The position numbers and the translations under genes are program-made. Below are positions 11,371 to 22,200 of a stretch of 64,000 nt of DNA, in pieces (within the stretch, counting starts at the first letter, position 1; each line of letters begins with the position of its first letter). The notes beneath the pieces are model-generated. The model was not told the DNA's origin. It searched no databases and saw only the letters and a program-made list of their open reading frames with translations. Origin of the DNA: Muscardinus avellanarius. Taxonomy: Eukaryota > Chordata > Mammalia > Rodentia > Gliridae. The stretch covers positions 25,418,466 to 25,482,465 of the forward strand of contig OY726565.1 in the NCBI GenBank assembly GCA_963383645.1, given 5' to 3'.

Positions 11371-11984
11371 CTAATATTTTAAAGTTTAGAATATTAAATT
11401 TGAGACTTTTATTTTGAGATGATCACAATGATTATTGCATGCTGAGGTGCCATAATAATCAAGTGGAATTTTTTTCAAGATGTTAGAATTACAGAATTGA
11501 AATCATTGTACCTACAAGTTGAAAAAACAGTTGTTTCTCACCATTTTAAAAATTCAAACAGTTTGACACACAGACTTGCATACTTTTCTGATATATTCAG
11601 GATTTTTAATAATATTAATATTTCCATGCAAAGAATGAATGTGGCTTGTTTTTTCAATGATAGGAAAAATAAAGAACAAAAGTGAATTTTCCAGATAATA
11701 TTAAAATTATGTTCACTGTTTTGCAATAATTATTAAAGAAATAAGTGATGATCATAATATTCTCCATTGGTGAAAATGATTACCAAATAATTTTAAAATC
11801 TGATACAAGGTTTTGAGTTTTACTTTCCAATACAAGAAGACTAAGTGTAGGAATTTCAGAAAACCAAATTCATTTATTTCACTGGAAAGTAATTTAAGTT
11901 TTACAAGAAATGCATAGGGTGGAGTGCTGGAACTGGCTACTAATGAAAAACTGGAGATGAATTTTGAAAATACAGCATCACTTG
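11371..11984. other. Unique AT-rich DNA
   Basis: No gene recognised; the open frames on both strands (11497-11726) are shadows of low-complexity AT-rich sequence. Confidence 0.45.
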
Positions 11985-12240
11985 CTCTTTTTTTTTGTTT
12001 GTTTGTTTTTGGTTTTTTTATTTGTTTTTTTTTTTGTGTGTGGGTCTGGGGATGGAACCCAGAGGCATTCAACCTCCAAGCTACACCCCCTGCCCAATTT
12101 TTTATTCTTTATTTTGAAACAGGGTCTCACTGAGTTGCAGAGGCCCTCATTAAGTAGCTGAGGCTGTCTGCGAACCACGATCCTCCGGTCTCAGCCTCCC
12201 AAATGCTGGGATTACAAGCATGTGCCACCATGCCCGGCTC
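11985..12240 (-). mobile_element. B1-dID-type SINE with long T-rich tail
   Basis: T/G-rich tail 11988-12036, antisense ID half with TGGGTCTGGGGATGGAACCC, antisense B1 half with CAACCTCCAAGCTACACCCC upstream, ending CATGCCCGGCTC. Confidence 0.9.
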
Positions 12241-12537
12241 GCTTACTCCGTTTTTCAAAACATAGTTAGAAAGAACACTCTTCTGAGCTTGTGGAAACTT
12301 GTTTGAAATCTCTTCTTCTATCCCTTTCAACATACTGCTATTAAATCTATTTCCATACCAAATGTCATTAAAACAAAGCAATAAAGACTTTAGATAAAAA
12401 TTATTTTTTAAAAGTGTTGTGGTCAATTGACCTTAGGTAAAAAATGATAGCAAGCAAGAAGCAAGCTTATTTCACACATTAAAAGCCTTAAATACAGATT
12501 TCATAATGTCCATTCATTTACTTAAAGTATGCATATG
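12241..12537. other. Unique DNA
   Basis: Nothing recognised. Confidence 0.4.
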
Positions 12538-12712
12538 AGGCAGGCATGGTGGTGCATACCAGTAATCCTAGTACTTGGGAGGCTGAGAAAGGAAGATAGC
12601 AGGTTTGAGACAAGCCTCAGCAACTGAGAAAGACTCTGTTTCAAAAATAAAAGGATTAAAAATAGGGTTTGGGGTACAATGCCCCTGGGTTCCATCTAGA
12701 GTACTGCAAATG

Positions 12713-12748
<36 letters not shown>

Positions 12749-12841
12749 GAGGAGGAGGAGGAGGAAGAGGAGGAGATGAAGAAGGAGAAGACTGGGGATG
12801 TAGCTCAGATGTAAAGTGTCACTGGGTTCAATCCACAGTAG
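12538..12841 (+). mobile_element. B1-dID-type SINE with expanded tail and an extra ID unit
   Basis: A normal B1 half and short ID half run to about 12712. The tail then becomes AAT and AGG repeats (12714-12775), followed by a second ID-like unit (ACTGGGGATGTAGCTCAGAT ... GGGTTCAATCCACAGTA) at 12790-12841. Either two insertions or a SINE carrying an additional 3' ID unit. Confidence 0.75.
12714..12775. repeat. (AAT)n(AGG)n microsatellite
   Basis: About ten AAT units followed by about nine AGG units, with one AAG interruption. It encodes poly-Asn/poly-Glu in one frame only by chance. Confidence 0.95.
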
Positions 12842-13140
12842 CAAAATATAAAGCTTGCATTTAGGTGTTTAATATGATGCTTTATATTTTGCACGTTTAA
12901 TATAGGGGTAACTAGTTCCCTCATAGCTTTTTGTTTCCTTATCACAAAAGATGAAAAGTTACAAATCTAATAGGGAATCTTTATGAGCTTATATGCATAC
13001 TTTCAACAGTGTTTATAGATGTTATAATTTTTTCCTATTTCCCTCTGTTATATTTGTTTACATATACTAAGGTGTAATTTTATGTCTGTTCAATCCAATA
13101 ATAAATATTGGGACTTATACATTGTATGTCCTGTGTGTAA

Positions 13141-13141
<1 letters not shown>
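12842..13141. other. Unique AT-rich DNA
   Basis: Nothing recognised. Confidence 0.4.

Positions 13142-13186
<45 letters not shown>
13142..13186. repeat. (GT)n microsatellite in a SINE tail
   Basis: 22 GT units directly abut the tail end of the minus-strand SINE at 13187-13379. Confidence 0.95.
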
Positions 13187-13188
<2 letters not shown>

Positions 13189-13379
13189 AGTTAGTAGATA
13201 TTGAACCCAGGGGCATTTTACCTCTGAGATATACCCCAGCCTGATTTTTTACTTTATTTTGAAACTGGGTCTCACTAAGTTGGGGAGGGCCTCACTAAGT
13301 AGCTGAGGATGGCCTCAAACCCAGATTCTCCTCTCTCCCAAGTACTGGGATGACAAATGTACACCACTATGCCCAGCTC
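13187..13379 (-). mobile_element. B1-dID-type SINE
   Basis: Antisense ID half (ATTGAACCCAGGGGCATTTT) and antisense B1 half ending TATGCCCAGCTC. Confidence 0.88.
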
Positions 13380-14399
13380 TTAGTACGTCTTAACTCATTT
13401 TTTCTAATAAGTCAGTTTTATTTTATTTTATAAAAATACTGGTCCATGATAGACTAAAAATTTTAGAAACGAGTCTCTCACCATAGTGTTAGAGAATCAC
13501 TGATATATACGTTACATTTATTTTAGATAAGGTAAAACTATAACCACAAAATTTTATCATCAATGGAAGGAATTTCTATATTTGAAGTTTTGTTATTTAA
13601 ATTTTATAATAATTTAATCTTATGATAATTAAGAGAAATGTGCACTTAGCCAGGTCAAGTGGCTACAAAATTAACCAGTAAAATATGCAATGGATTCTCA
13701 GCTATGCAGTGTGCAGTAATAGGGCTTAGAACACAGACAGCCATGTGCTATTTAAAGTAGGAATCACACATTTTACTATCTGTTCTGCTTTATTCCTGGC
13801 TATCTAGAATAATTCTCATGGAGTCTAAATGTAGGGCAAGACAACCAGCAGGGCTAAAAGTGGTTTTGTAAATGAAATCCCTGCAAAAGTATTATTCCAA
13901 GAAGAAAGAGACCTCTCATCCCTCACTCTTTTGGAAGGCCCCCACTTCCCCTGGGAGAAGAACATAAAATGAAAGTGAGTGAGTAAAGTGTGAAGAATAG
14001 TCTGCCTTGACTTATAAGATCTGAAGTTCTATTTTACACAAAGGATTTACACAGCTGATTTATTGTATGACCACTCAAAGCTAAAACACCCTAGAGCTCA
14101 GCAAAAGGCCAATTATTTGATGGATTTGGAAATATGGACAGGAAGCAAGAAGATACAGTTTAAGCTATCCAAGGAAGAGTATGTGAAGATACCTAACTCT
14201 AGGGCTGGGTTGAGTCTCATATTGTCAGGGCTCCTTTAGGTAGGATAAACATAACTGATTTTTTCATACATAATGCTGACTTAGCCATAAAACTTCAAAA
14301 TTTCAGACCACCTTATCAGTTGTGGATGCTATATTATAGTGGTACTGAAAATACACATAATATAATAAAAATAAAAATAACATGCATAATGTGTGGTAA
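13380..14399. other. Unique AT-rich DNA
   Basis: No gene or clear repeat seen. Confidence 0.4.
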
Positions 14400-14575
14400 T
14401 TCTGTATTATCTTCATTACTTACAACATCCATCTGTGTTAAGGATTATGACCTCCACTTTTCAGATGAAGATACCGAGATTTAAAGAACTTAAAGTGCCT
14501 TGTTTGAGGTCACAGAGCAAGAAATACAATCTACTGCCAAATTTTATTCCCATAGTAGTCATGTTTTCCAAATTG
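14400..14575 (-). mobile_element. MIR
   Basis: Antisense MIR core: 'ccacttttcagatgaagata' then 'cttgtttgaggtcacagagc'. Old and diverged. Confidence 0.7.
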
Positions 14576-14865
14576 TTTGCCATAATTCATTAGCAGGTCA
14601 GAAATTAACTCAGAGTTGCAGTCAGATTATTTTTTAAAGAAATGAACAGAATACAATAGACCATACAAAAGAGTTTAATCAACACAGACGAAAATGAATT
14701 GTCAGAGAGCACACCTGATGTTGGTACAGTTCTCTTCCCATTTGCCAGACCCCAGTCCCTTCTCTGTCTGTAGGCTGCCTTGGTCAATTCTTCTACTAGA
14801 CCCTTGGGCTAACTCCCCCATGTTTAACAAACTGCTAGGGATTTAAATTCAGTGGCTCATATAGG

Positions 14866-14908
14866 CTCCACCTGCATTGTACTACTGGGCTATACCCCCA
14901 GCTGCATT
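14866..14908 (-). mobile_element. Possible SINE (ID-half) fragment
   Basis: Only GGGCTATACCCCCAGCTGCA and nearby bases resemble the antisense ID half; the B1 half is missing. Confidence 0.3.
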
Positions 14909-15159
14909 TGACTCTCCATCTTTTCTCCCTCCTACAATTTGTGCACAGGGTTGCTAAGTGGTGGCTTCAGAGGTTCCTCCTCTGTGTGTAGAGCATCGGG
15001 GGAGCCAGGGCAACCCAGAAATCTGGCAAATGGAAGGAAGCCTATTCATTGCTTCATTGGTTAGACTATATGGAAATCTGGTTCCTTAAATTTTTTATTG
15101 ATAAAATATCAGCCTTTGTTTAAAGTCACCAATGCAATGTTCCAAAAGGCATTGATTCT

Positions 15160-15310
15160 ATATACATGCAGACTCCTGGGCTAATCCTGGCTCAGTGACC
15201 TGGAAAACATTACCTAGATCTCTCTGAGTCTCAGTTCTTCCATTATGCAACCAAAATAATACTAATAATACAAAACCTGAAGGTATTATTAGGGAAATAC
15301 ATGTGTAAAG
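15160..15310 (+). mobile_element. MIR
   Basis: 'cctggctcagtgacctggaa' and 'tctctctgagtctcagttct' match the MIR core in the forward direction. Confidence 0.65.
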
Positions 15311-15329
15311 TTGCCAGTATGTCTTGGTC

Positions 15330-15690
15330 AACATTCTCATTTCTATAATCCAAAACAACTTACCACACAACTTAGAGAAAGGAATATTTATTCGCTCAGT
15401 TTTTAGAAATCTGCAGTTCAGTTTATGTGAGGCTGGTGTCTGCAGAGCTCAGAACATGGCAGTAGGAAACAGAGGGAAAGAGAAAAGACTGCTCTCATAT
15501 CAGAGCAAACAATCAAGGAAATTTGAAGCAAAAACTCACCAAGAGCCCACCCTCTCCAGTGTTATTCTACCTACCTAGGTTACTATCAAGTAAATCCATT
15601 ATAATGGGTTTTTCCACTGATGAGATTGCAACTTTCACAACATAATTACATCAACTCTGAACTGAGATCTTCAGGGACATTCTATAGCTA
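15330..15690 (-). mobile_element. MaLR-like LTR (old)
   Basis: On the + strand it runs like an antisense MaLR LTR: AATATTTATTCGCTCAGTTT then ACAACATAATTACATCAACT and a final GACATTCTATAG. It lines up with 16768-17095, 1.1 kb away in the same orientation. Confidence 0.5.
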
Positions 15691-16767
15691 ACTATAATAA
15701 TAACACAGTACAAGGCCTATTACATGATAATTGCTCATAATTACTAGTTATTGTATTATACGTAAAATAGAAACTTCTAATACTTGAGCCCAAGCAAATT
15801 CTCCAGTACAAAACCCATGAAATATGTAGTGTTTCTTTTAGAATTCTAGAGACTTTTCTGGATTTGTTAACTGCCATGCACACTTGCCCAGGCTGTACTC
15901 TAAAGAAGTATGACCACCCAATAGAGATCTGGGAGTAAAATCCTACCTGTATCCCACTAACCAACCTTGTTCTCCATGTAGGGGTACAACTAATAAGATC
16001 CTTTTTTCTCATTAACACAGAAGCGCCTGCTCTTCTAACTGGTGGCTCTGTTTCTCAGCTCAGTTATAAATTTTATATGGAAGCCTGGAAGTGCCATTTA
16101 ATAAACTTTTCCATTTAAAAAAGTGTTAAATAAGTGAACTTTTACTATAATTAGTCACCTCCAAATATGTATCCTTCTAACAGTATTCTAAAACATTTTT
16201 GAGAGTTTTGTCTCTTTGCCATCAAATAGATGCATATAAAACCAGTGGCATATTAGAACTAAACTGTAACATTGGATGACACAGTACTATTTTTTTTCTC
16301 AGCTTATATTTTAAACTCTTAAATATTTGCTGCTGTTGTGCTATATACAGAGCTCCCTTTTAGTATCCAATTTTGTGTCTCAAAACTCAGCTGGATAATT
16401 TGAAATGTTGAAAGTAAGTTGCACTATTAAAATAGTTACCATATGTTAACAATTACATTGGCATTTTATAGGATTAGGTTTTAACGATAAAGAAAAATAG
16501 AATTATGATAAATTCCTGGATTTCTCAGGTTGTTTTTTTCTTTTATTGGGCAAAAGACTTGAGGAATACTAGACCCTGGTATGGACAACCTCAAAAAATA
16601 GCTAAGATTTGCACTCTAATATGATAAATGGTTTTGCAATTTTTGTATTTCTGTATTTTGTTCTTGGAAATATTTTCATTTGGAAATGTTATCTATACAC
16701 AATTGAATTCAACACTAGCAGCAAATAAAAATAATGACACACAGATGAATAGATGTTGTCCCTGTTA
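15691..16767. other. Unique AT-rich DNA between two LTR-like pieces
   Basis: No coding sequence seen. If the flanking LTR-like pieces belong to one element, this would be its worn internal region, but I recognise nothing retroviral in it. Confidence 0.4.
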
Positions 16768-17097
16768 ACATTCTCATGGCCATAATCCAAAACAACTGAC
16801 CACCCAATTTGTAGTAAGGAATATTTATTTGCCCATAGTGTTTGGAGATTTAGGGTTTAGTTATGTGAGGCCAGGTCTGCAGAATGAAGGGCATGGCAGC
16901 AGGAAGCAGAGAGAGGAAAGAACAAGGGCTCTGCTTTCATGTCCAGGAGGCCAGAAGCCAGAGAGCAGAGGAAGGAAAGATTTTCTATAATCCCAAAGCC
17001 ACATCCCCAGGAACCCCTCTTTATCAACCAAGTCCAGTTTTCATTGCTACCTTGCTTCCATGAGGGCTAAGGGGACATTCTAAACTCAAACCATTAC
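16768..17097 (-). mobile_element. MaLR-like LTR (old)
   Basis: Same start as the piece at 15330 (ACATTCTCAT..CATAATCCAAAACAACT..CCAC) and same end (GGGGACATTCTAAACTCAAA). Matches the general antisense MaLR layout with the AATATTTATTTGCCC block. Confidence 0.5.
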
Positions 17098-17118
17098 AGA
17101 TATTAAAGCATATATATA

Positions 17119-17319
17119 GTCAGGTGTGGTGGCACATGCTTGTAATCCCAGCATTTGGGAGGCTGAGACCGGAGGATCACGGTTCGCGGACAACTTCAGC
17201 TACTTAGTGAGGCCTCTGCAACTTAGTGAGACTCTGTTTCAAAATAAAGAATAAAAAATAGGGCAGGGGGTGTAGCTCAGAGGTCGAATGCCTCTGGGTT
17301 CCATCCTCATACCTGCAAA

Positions 17320-17329
<10 letters not shown>
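17119..17329 (+). mobile_element. B1-dID-type SINE
   Basis: B1 half (GTCAGGTGTGGTGGCACATG) and ID half (GGGCAGGGGGTGTAGCTCAG, AGGTCGAATGCCTCTGGGTT), ending in an A run that passes into (TA)n. Confidence 0.92.

Positions 17330-17355
<26 letters not shown>
17330..17355. repeat. (TA)n microsatellite in a SINE tail
   Basis: About 13 TA units grown from the SINE tail. Confidence 0.9.
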
Positions 17356-17359
<4 letters not shown>

Positions 17360-18879
17360 ATTACATACTGCGAAGATGCACTAGAGGATAATGTCACATT
17401 TCTGGAAGTAATTACTCTAAAGAAAGGTGAGAGAAATAGGACCAGAGGTAATCCAAAACATTTTATTTATTTTCAAAAAGGCTTGAAGAAAGTATTACAA
17501 AATATTACCAGTTGATAATTCTATGCTATGTAAAAATAATCACTTGCTAATCTCTTTTTTAACATATCTGTATTTTAAATTTTTACTGGCAAAATAATTT
17601 TGAGCTATGTTTATAGTTTGTATGTGTACGTATGTGTGCTATATTACACCATTAACAAAAATAACAACAAAAATAACACCAGCTCCTAAAGAACTTTCAA
17701 GACATAATTAATGTCACAGTTTTGATGTTGATGTTTGTCTAAAAGTATAGTAATGAGTGCAATCACAATGTTTTCCAAATTAGTACAAGCTCATTATTTG
17801 TCTGTTACCTTTTTAAAAAGTCATGTTTAATTCCATCTTCATTATTAGCTCAGTCCAAAAGCAAAAACAAATACATAAAATGAGTAGTAGTTGTTTGCTA
17901 GACACAGTTGTAGGTGCTGAGAATAGAGCAATGAACATCGTTTTCCAAGAGTCATTAAACTTGGCCTTTGGGCCAAAATCTGGCCTACCACCTGTTTTGT
18001 TTTTGTTTTTTGTTTTATTTTGTTTTGTAAATAAAGTTTTTTGAAACACACCCATGCCCTTTTGCCTACATTATGCCTGTGGCTCCTCTACAGCATTGGA
18101 GAGGAATAGTTCTGCAAAGACTGTTGGACACACAAAGCCAAAAACATTTACTATTTTACCCTTTATAGGAAGTTTCCCAACTTCTGCAGTAAACAAAAAT
18201 GCCCTAGTGGGCTCATGTTCCATTACAAAGGACAGTAACAAAATGAATAAGCTTTTGTATGGTGTCTGGTGACATGCACCCAACAGTAAAAAAGCAGGGG
18301 AAGAGGATCAGAGTGTTTTGAGGAAGTCAGAGAAAGCCTCCTTGCAAATGTGACCACTGAGCAAATATCTGGTGAAGGTGAGGGAGCAGCCCTGGGAACT
18401 GGTGGGGGTGGGGCTCTTCCTAGGCAGGGGGAGAAGCGGCAAGTGCAAAGTTACAGGCAGAACTTTCAAAGAGCTTCCAGAGGCCAGAGGGACTGGAATA
18501 AGATGCAAAGAGAGAGGAGGTCAGAGCCCATGGGCTTCATGGAACACAGCCCTGCAGATCAGCATCAGGACCTACTGAGTAAGGACCTTTATTAGACGCT
18601 TGTGAAATCCAGAGTGTTCATCTCATTTAAAATGTAAGGATGCCACTTCCTTAAGTAAAACACTATTCAATTCTGGAAACTCTTCTATTCCTGCCAGGCC
18701 TCCTGCCAATCCTTAGTATTGCTAAAAAGGGACAAGAAGAAGATAGTGGTAAATGCATGTCACCACTATTTGAAAAACATTTCTGTGACATAGCTTTCCA
18801 TAAGTTGTCCATGTTGACATTATATTCTATGTAAAGCTTCCTTTTAGGCTAATAGGTTGGGCTCAGTAACGCTAAATTA
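17356..18879. other. Unique DNA with worn ancient repeats
   Basis: No convincing exon. 17885-17950 and 18290-18550 read like degraded old mammalian repeats (for example GACACAGTTGTAGGTGCTGA), but I cannot place them in a family. Open frames at 17813-18595 overlap on both strands and are not credible genes. Confidence 0.4.
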
Positions 18880-18955
18880 TAGGGGCTACGGGTGTCATTC
18901 TGTGATAGAATGTATATTTGGCATGTACAAGGCCCTTGGCTCGATCTTCAGTATA
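18880..18955 (+). mobile_element. Stand-alone ID (tRNA-derived) SINE
   Basis: A 5' A-box-like GGGGCTACGGGTGTCATTCT and a B-box-like GGCTCGATCTTCAGTA with GTACAAGGCCCTT between them match the rodent ID element rather than the dimeric SINE. The tail is (ATC)n and (AAC)n. Confidence 0.75.
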
Positions 18956-18990
18956 TCATCATCATCATCACCATCATCAACAACAACAAT
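18956..18990. repeat. (ATC)n/(AAC)n tail repeat
   Basis: Trinucleotide run at the 3' end of the ID element. Confidence 0.85.
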
Positions 18991-19262
18991 TAGGTATTTT
19001 CCAGGAATGTTATTCAGTATCTGCCTCTCGATATGAGTGTATTTGGCCACCTTCTGTACCTTTCCATATGGTTTGATTCCTTATGGAAAGTTTGCTCCAT
19101 GACAGATACTATTCTTACTCTCAAGAAACTTACAGTCTAATAATGAGGAGGGGGTTATAGAAATCTCTTTACAAACTTAGGAATTTCTTTTAAAGTAAAT
19201 ACATCTTGGGTATTCATGTATACCAGCTCAGTGTCTTTATTTTTTATTACACATAATTTTAT
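18991..19262. other. Unique DNA
   Basis: Nothing recognised beyond a worn repeat-like phrase near 19100 (CTCAAGAAACTTACAGTCTA). Confidence 0.4.
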
Positions 19263-22200
19263 TTTTTTGTCTTTTTTATTGGTGCATTGTAGCCATACAT
19301 CTTAATGAAGTACAAGATAGTGGAGACATACATACACACATCACTCAATTAGCCCTTACCCAATTCCCTTCCATCCCCTCCCCTTCCCTCCTTCTCATGT
19401 TTGGCTTAGTGATTGACTTCGATATGTTTGTGAATGTACATCATATACATTAAGGAATTTACCTCTTCCCCTCCCATTCCCCTCAGGTCACCTTATTTGC
19501 TCATCTAAGGTTTCTCCTTCCTCTTCTAGAGTTTCTTCCATGCCCCATTTTCTCCCTAGCCTCAGCATATTAGGGAGAGCATCCAATTTTTTTACATTTC
19601 TAACTCATTAATCTCACTTAACAATGTTCTCCCATTCCATCCATTTCCCTGTAAATGACATAATTTTGTTCTTTTTTATGGCTTAGTAAAATCCCATTGT
19701 GTACATATTCCATTCTTCTGCTGATGGATGTTTTGGCTGGTTCCATACTTTGGTGATGGTGAATTATGCAGCTATGAACATAGATACACATGCATTAGTG
19801 TGGTCGTTTGGTTTCCTTTCTTTTGGGTAGATACCCAGAAGTGGTATTGCTGGATCATATGGTAAGTTTGTTCCCATTCTTTTGAGGATTCTCTATACTG
19901 TTTTCCAAAGTGGTTGCACTAATTTGCAATCCCACCAACAATGTATTAGAGTTCCCATTTCTCCACATCCTCGCCAACATTTCTTGCTTGTGTTTTGAAT
20001 GATTGCCATTCTAGTTGGAGTTAGGTGAAACCTTAGGGTAGTTTTGTTTCTCATTTTTCTGACTGCTAATGATGTTGAGCATTTTTTATACATTTATTGG
20101 CCATTTGAATTTCTTCTTTTGTGAAGTGTTTATTTTGGTTCACTTTCCCATTTTTTAAATTGGGTTATTTGTTTTCTTAGCAGTGAGTTTCTTGAGTTCT
20201 ATGTATGTTCTAGATATTAGTCCTCTTGGAGGAGTAGTTGGCAAAAATTTTCTCCTATTCTGTCAGTTCTCTGTTGAGATTCTTGATAGTTTCCTTTGCC
20301 ATACAGAAGTTTTTCAATTTAATGCAATCCTGTGTATTGATCCTCCTTTTAATTTCTTGTGCATTTGGGGTCCTGATGAGAAAGTTGTTAGGTGTATCTG
20401 TTTTAAAATGTTGGACCTATGCCATTTTCAGGAATCTGCAATTCTTATCTGATTTCCAAGTCTTTGATCCATCTTGAATGACTCTTGTGCAGGACGAGAA
20501 AGTGGGGTTTATTTCCATCTTTCTGCATATGGTTAACCAGTTTTGCCAAAACCATTTGTTGAAGAGGCTATCTTTTTTCTAGTGTATGTTTTGGTCTCTT
20601 TGCCAAAAATCAATTGGCTGTAAGTTTGCAAATTTATTTCTGAGGCTTCTGTTCTGATCCATTGCTCAAGGTATTTTTGTGCCAATGCCACGCTGTTTCT
20701 ATTATTATGGCATTGTAATATGCTTTGAAGTCAGGTATTGTGATACCTCTTGCATGGTTCTTGTTGCTGAGAACTACTTTGACTATTCTGAGTTTTTTGT
20801 TGTTCCAAATGAATTTAAGAACTGATTTTTCTATGTCTGTAAGAAATGGCCTTGGTAATTTTATGAGTATTGCATTGAATCTTAGGTCACTTTTGGAAGA
20901 ATGGCCATTTTGATGATAATTATTCTGCCTATCCAAGAACATGGAAAATCTTTCTATCTTCTAAGATCTTCAATTCTTTTTTCAGTGTTTTATATTATTC
21001 CTTGTAGAGATTTTTACATTCTTGGTTAGGTTTATTTCTAAGTATTTTATGTTTTTGTGGGATATCTGGAATGGAAGCATTTTCTGGATTTCTTTTTCAG
21101 TGGACTTATGGTTGGGATAGAAAAAAGCTTCTAAGTTTTAATATTGATTTTGTATCCAAAAACTTTGCTGAATTTGTTGATCAGTTCTATATGCTTTTTG
21201 GTTGAGTTTATTGGGTCTTCTAAGTAGAGCATCATGTCATTTGCAAAAAGGGATAATTTTAATTATTTTTTAACTCCTCTGATTTCCTTCTCTTGCCTTA
21301 TTGTTCTAACTAGAGTCTCAAATATTATATTAAGAAGAAGTGGTGATAATGGATATACTTGTCTTGTTCCTGTTTTTAGGGGAAACTCTTGCAGTTTTTC
21401 CCCATTTAATATGATGTTGTCTGTGGGCATATTCTATGTTGCCTTTATGATGTTGAGGTATATTTCTTCTACTTCAATTTTCTGCAGTGCTTTTAACATA
21501 AATGGGTGTTGAATTTTATCCACTCTTTTTTTCAGCATCTATTAAAATGGTTATGTGATTTTTGTCTTTGGTTCTATTTATATGATGAATTACATGGGGT
21601 TTTTTATATGATGAACCAGCTTTGCATCCCTAAGATGAACCCTACTTGGTCATGTTGTATAATTTTCTTGTGTGGTTTTGAATGCATGTTGCTAGTATTT
21701 GTTCAGTTTTGTGTCTAAGTTAATCAATGGTATAGGCCTATAGTTTTCTTTCCATAAGCTATCTTTATTTGGTTTTGGTATTAAGGTGATTTTAGCTTCA
21801 TACAATGTATGTGGGAGAGTCCTGTTTCTATTTCATGAAATAGATTGAGGAGTATTGGGATTAGCTCTTCTATAAATGTTTGTTTGTTTATTTATTTATT
21901 TATTTATTTATTGGTGGTACTGGGGTTCCTGGAAGCCCTTCTACCTCCGGGCTACACTCCCAGACTTATTTTATACTTTTTTATTTTTGGAAACAGGGTC
22001 TCTTAAGCCAGTGCAGCTGGCTTCAAACCTGTGTGATCCTCCTGTCTCCACTTCCCAAGCACAGGGATTACAAGTATGCGCCACCACGCCCGGCTCTATA
22101 AATGTTTTATAAAAATGACTTGGGAAACCATCTGATCCTATGCTTTTGTTTGGTGGTAGGATCTTTACTACTACTTCAATCTCTTTGATTACTATTGGTC

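Noticed and set aside
12605..12844. Poly-Asn/poly-Glu and poly-Ile/poly-Leu frames on both strands
   Set aside because: Both read the AAT/AGG repeat in a SINE tail.
18880..18955. Possible tRNA gene
   Set aside because: A and B box-like text is that of an ID SINE; no cloverleaf stems and an A-rich/ATC tail.
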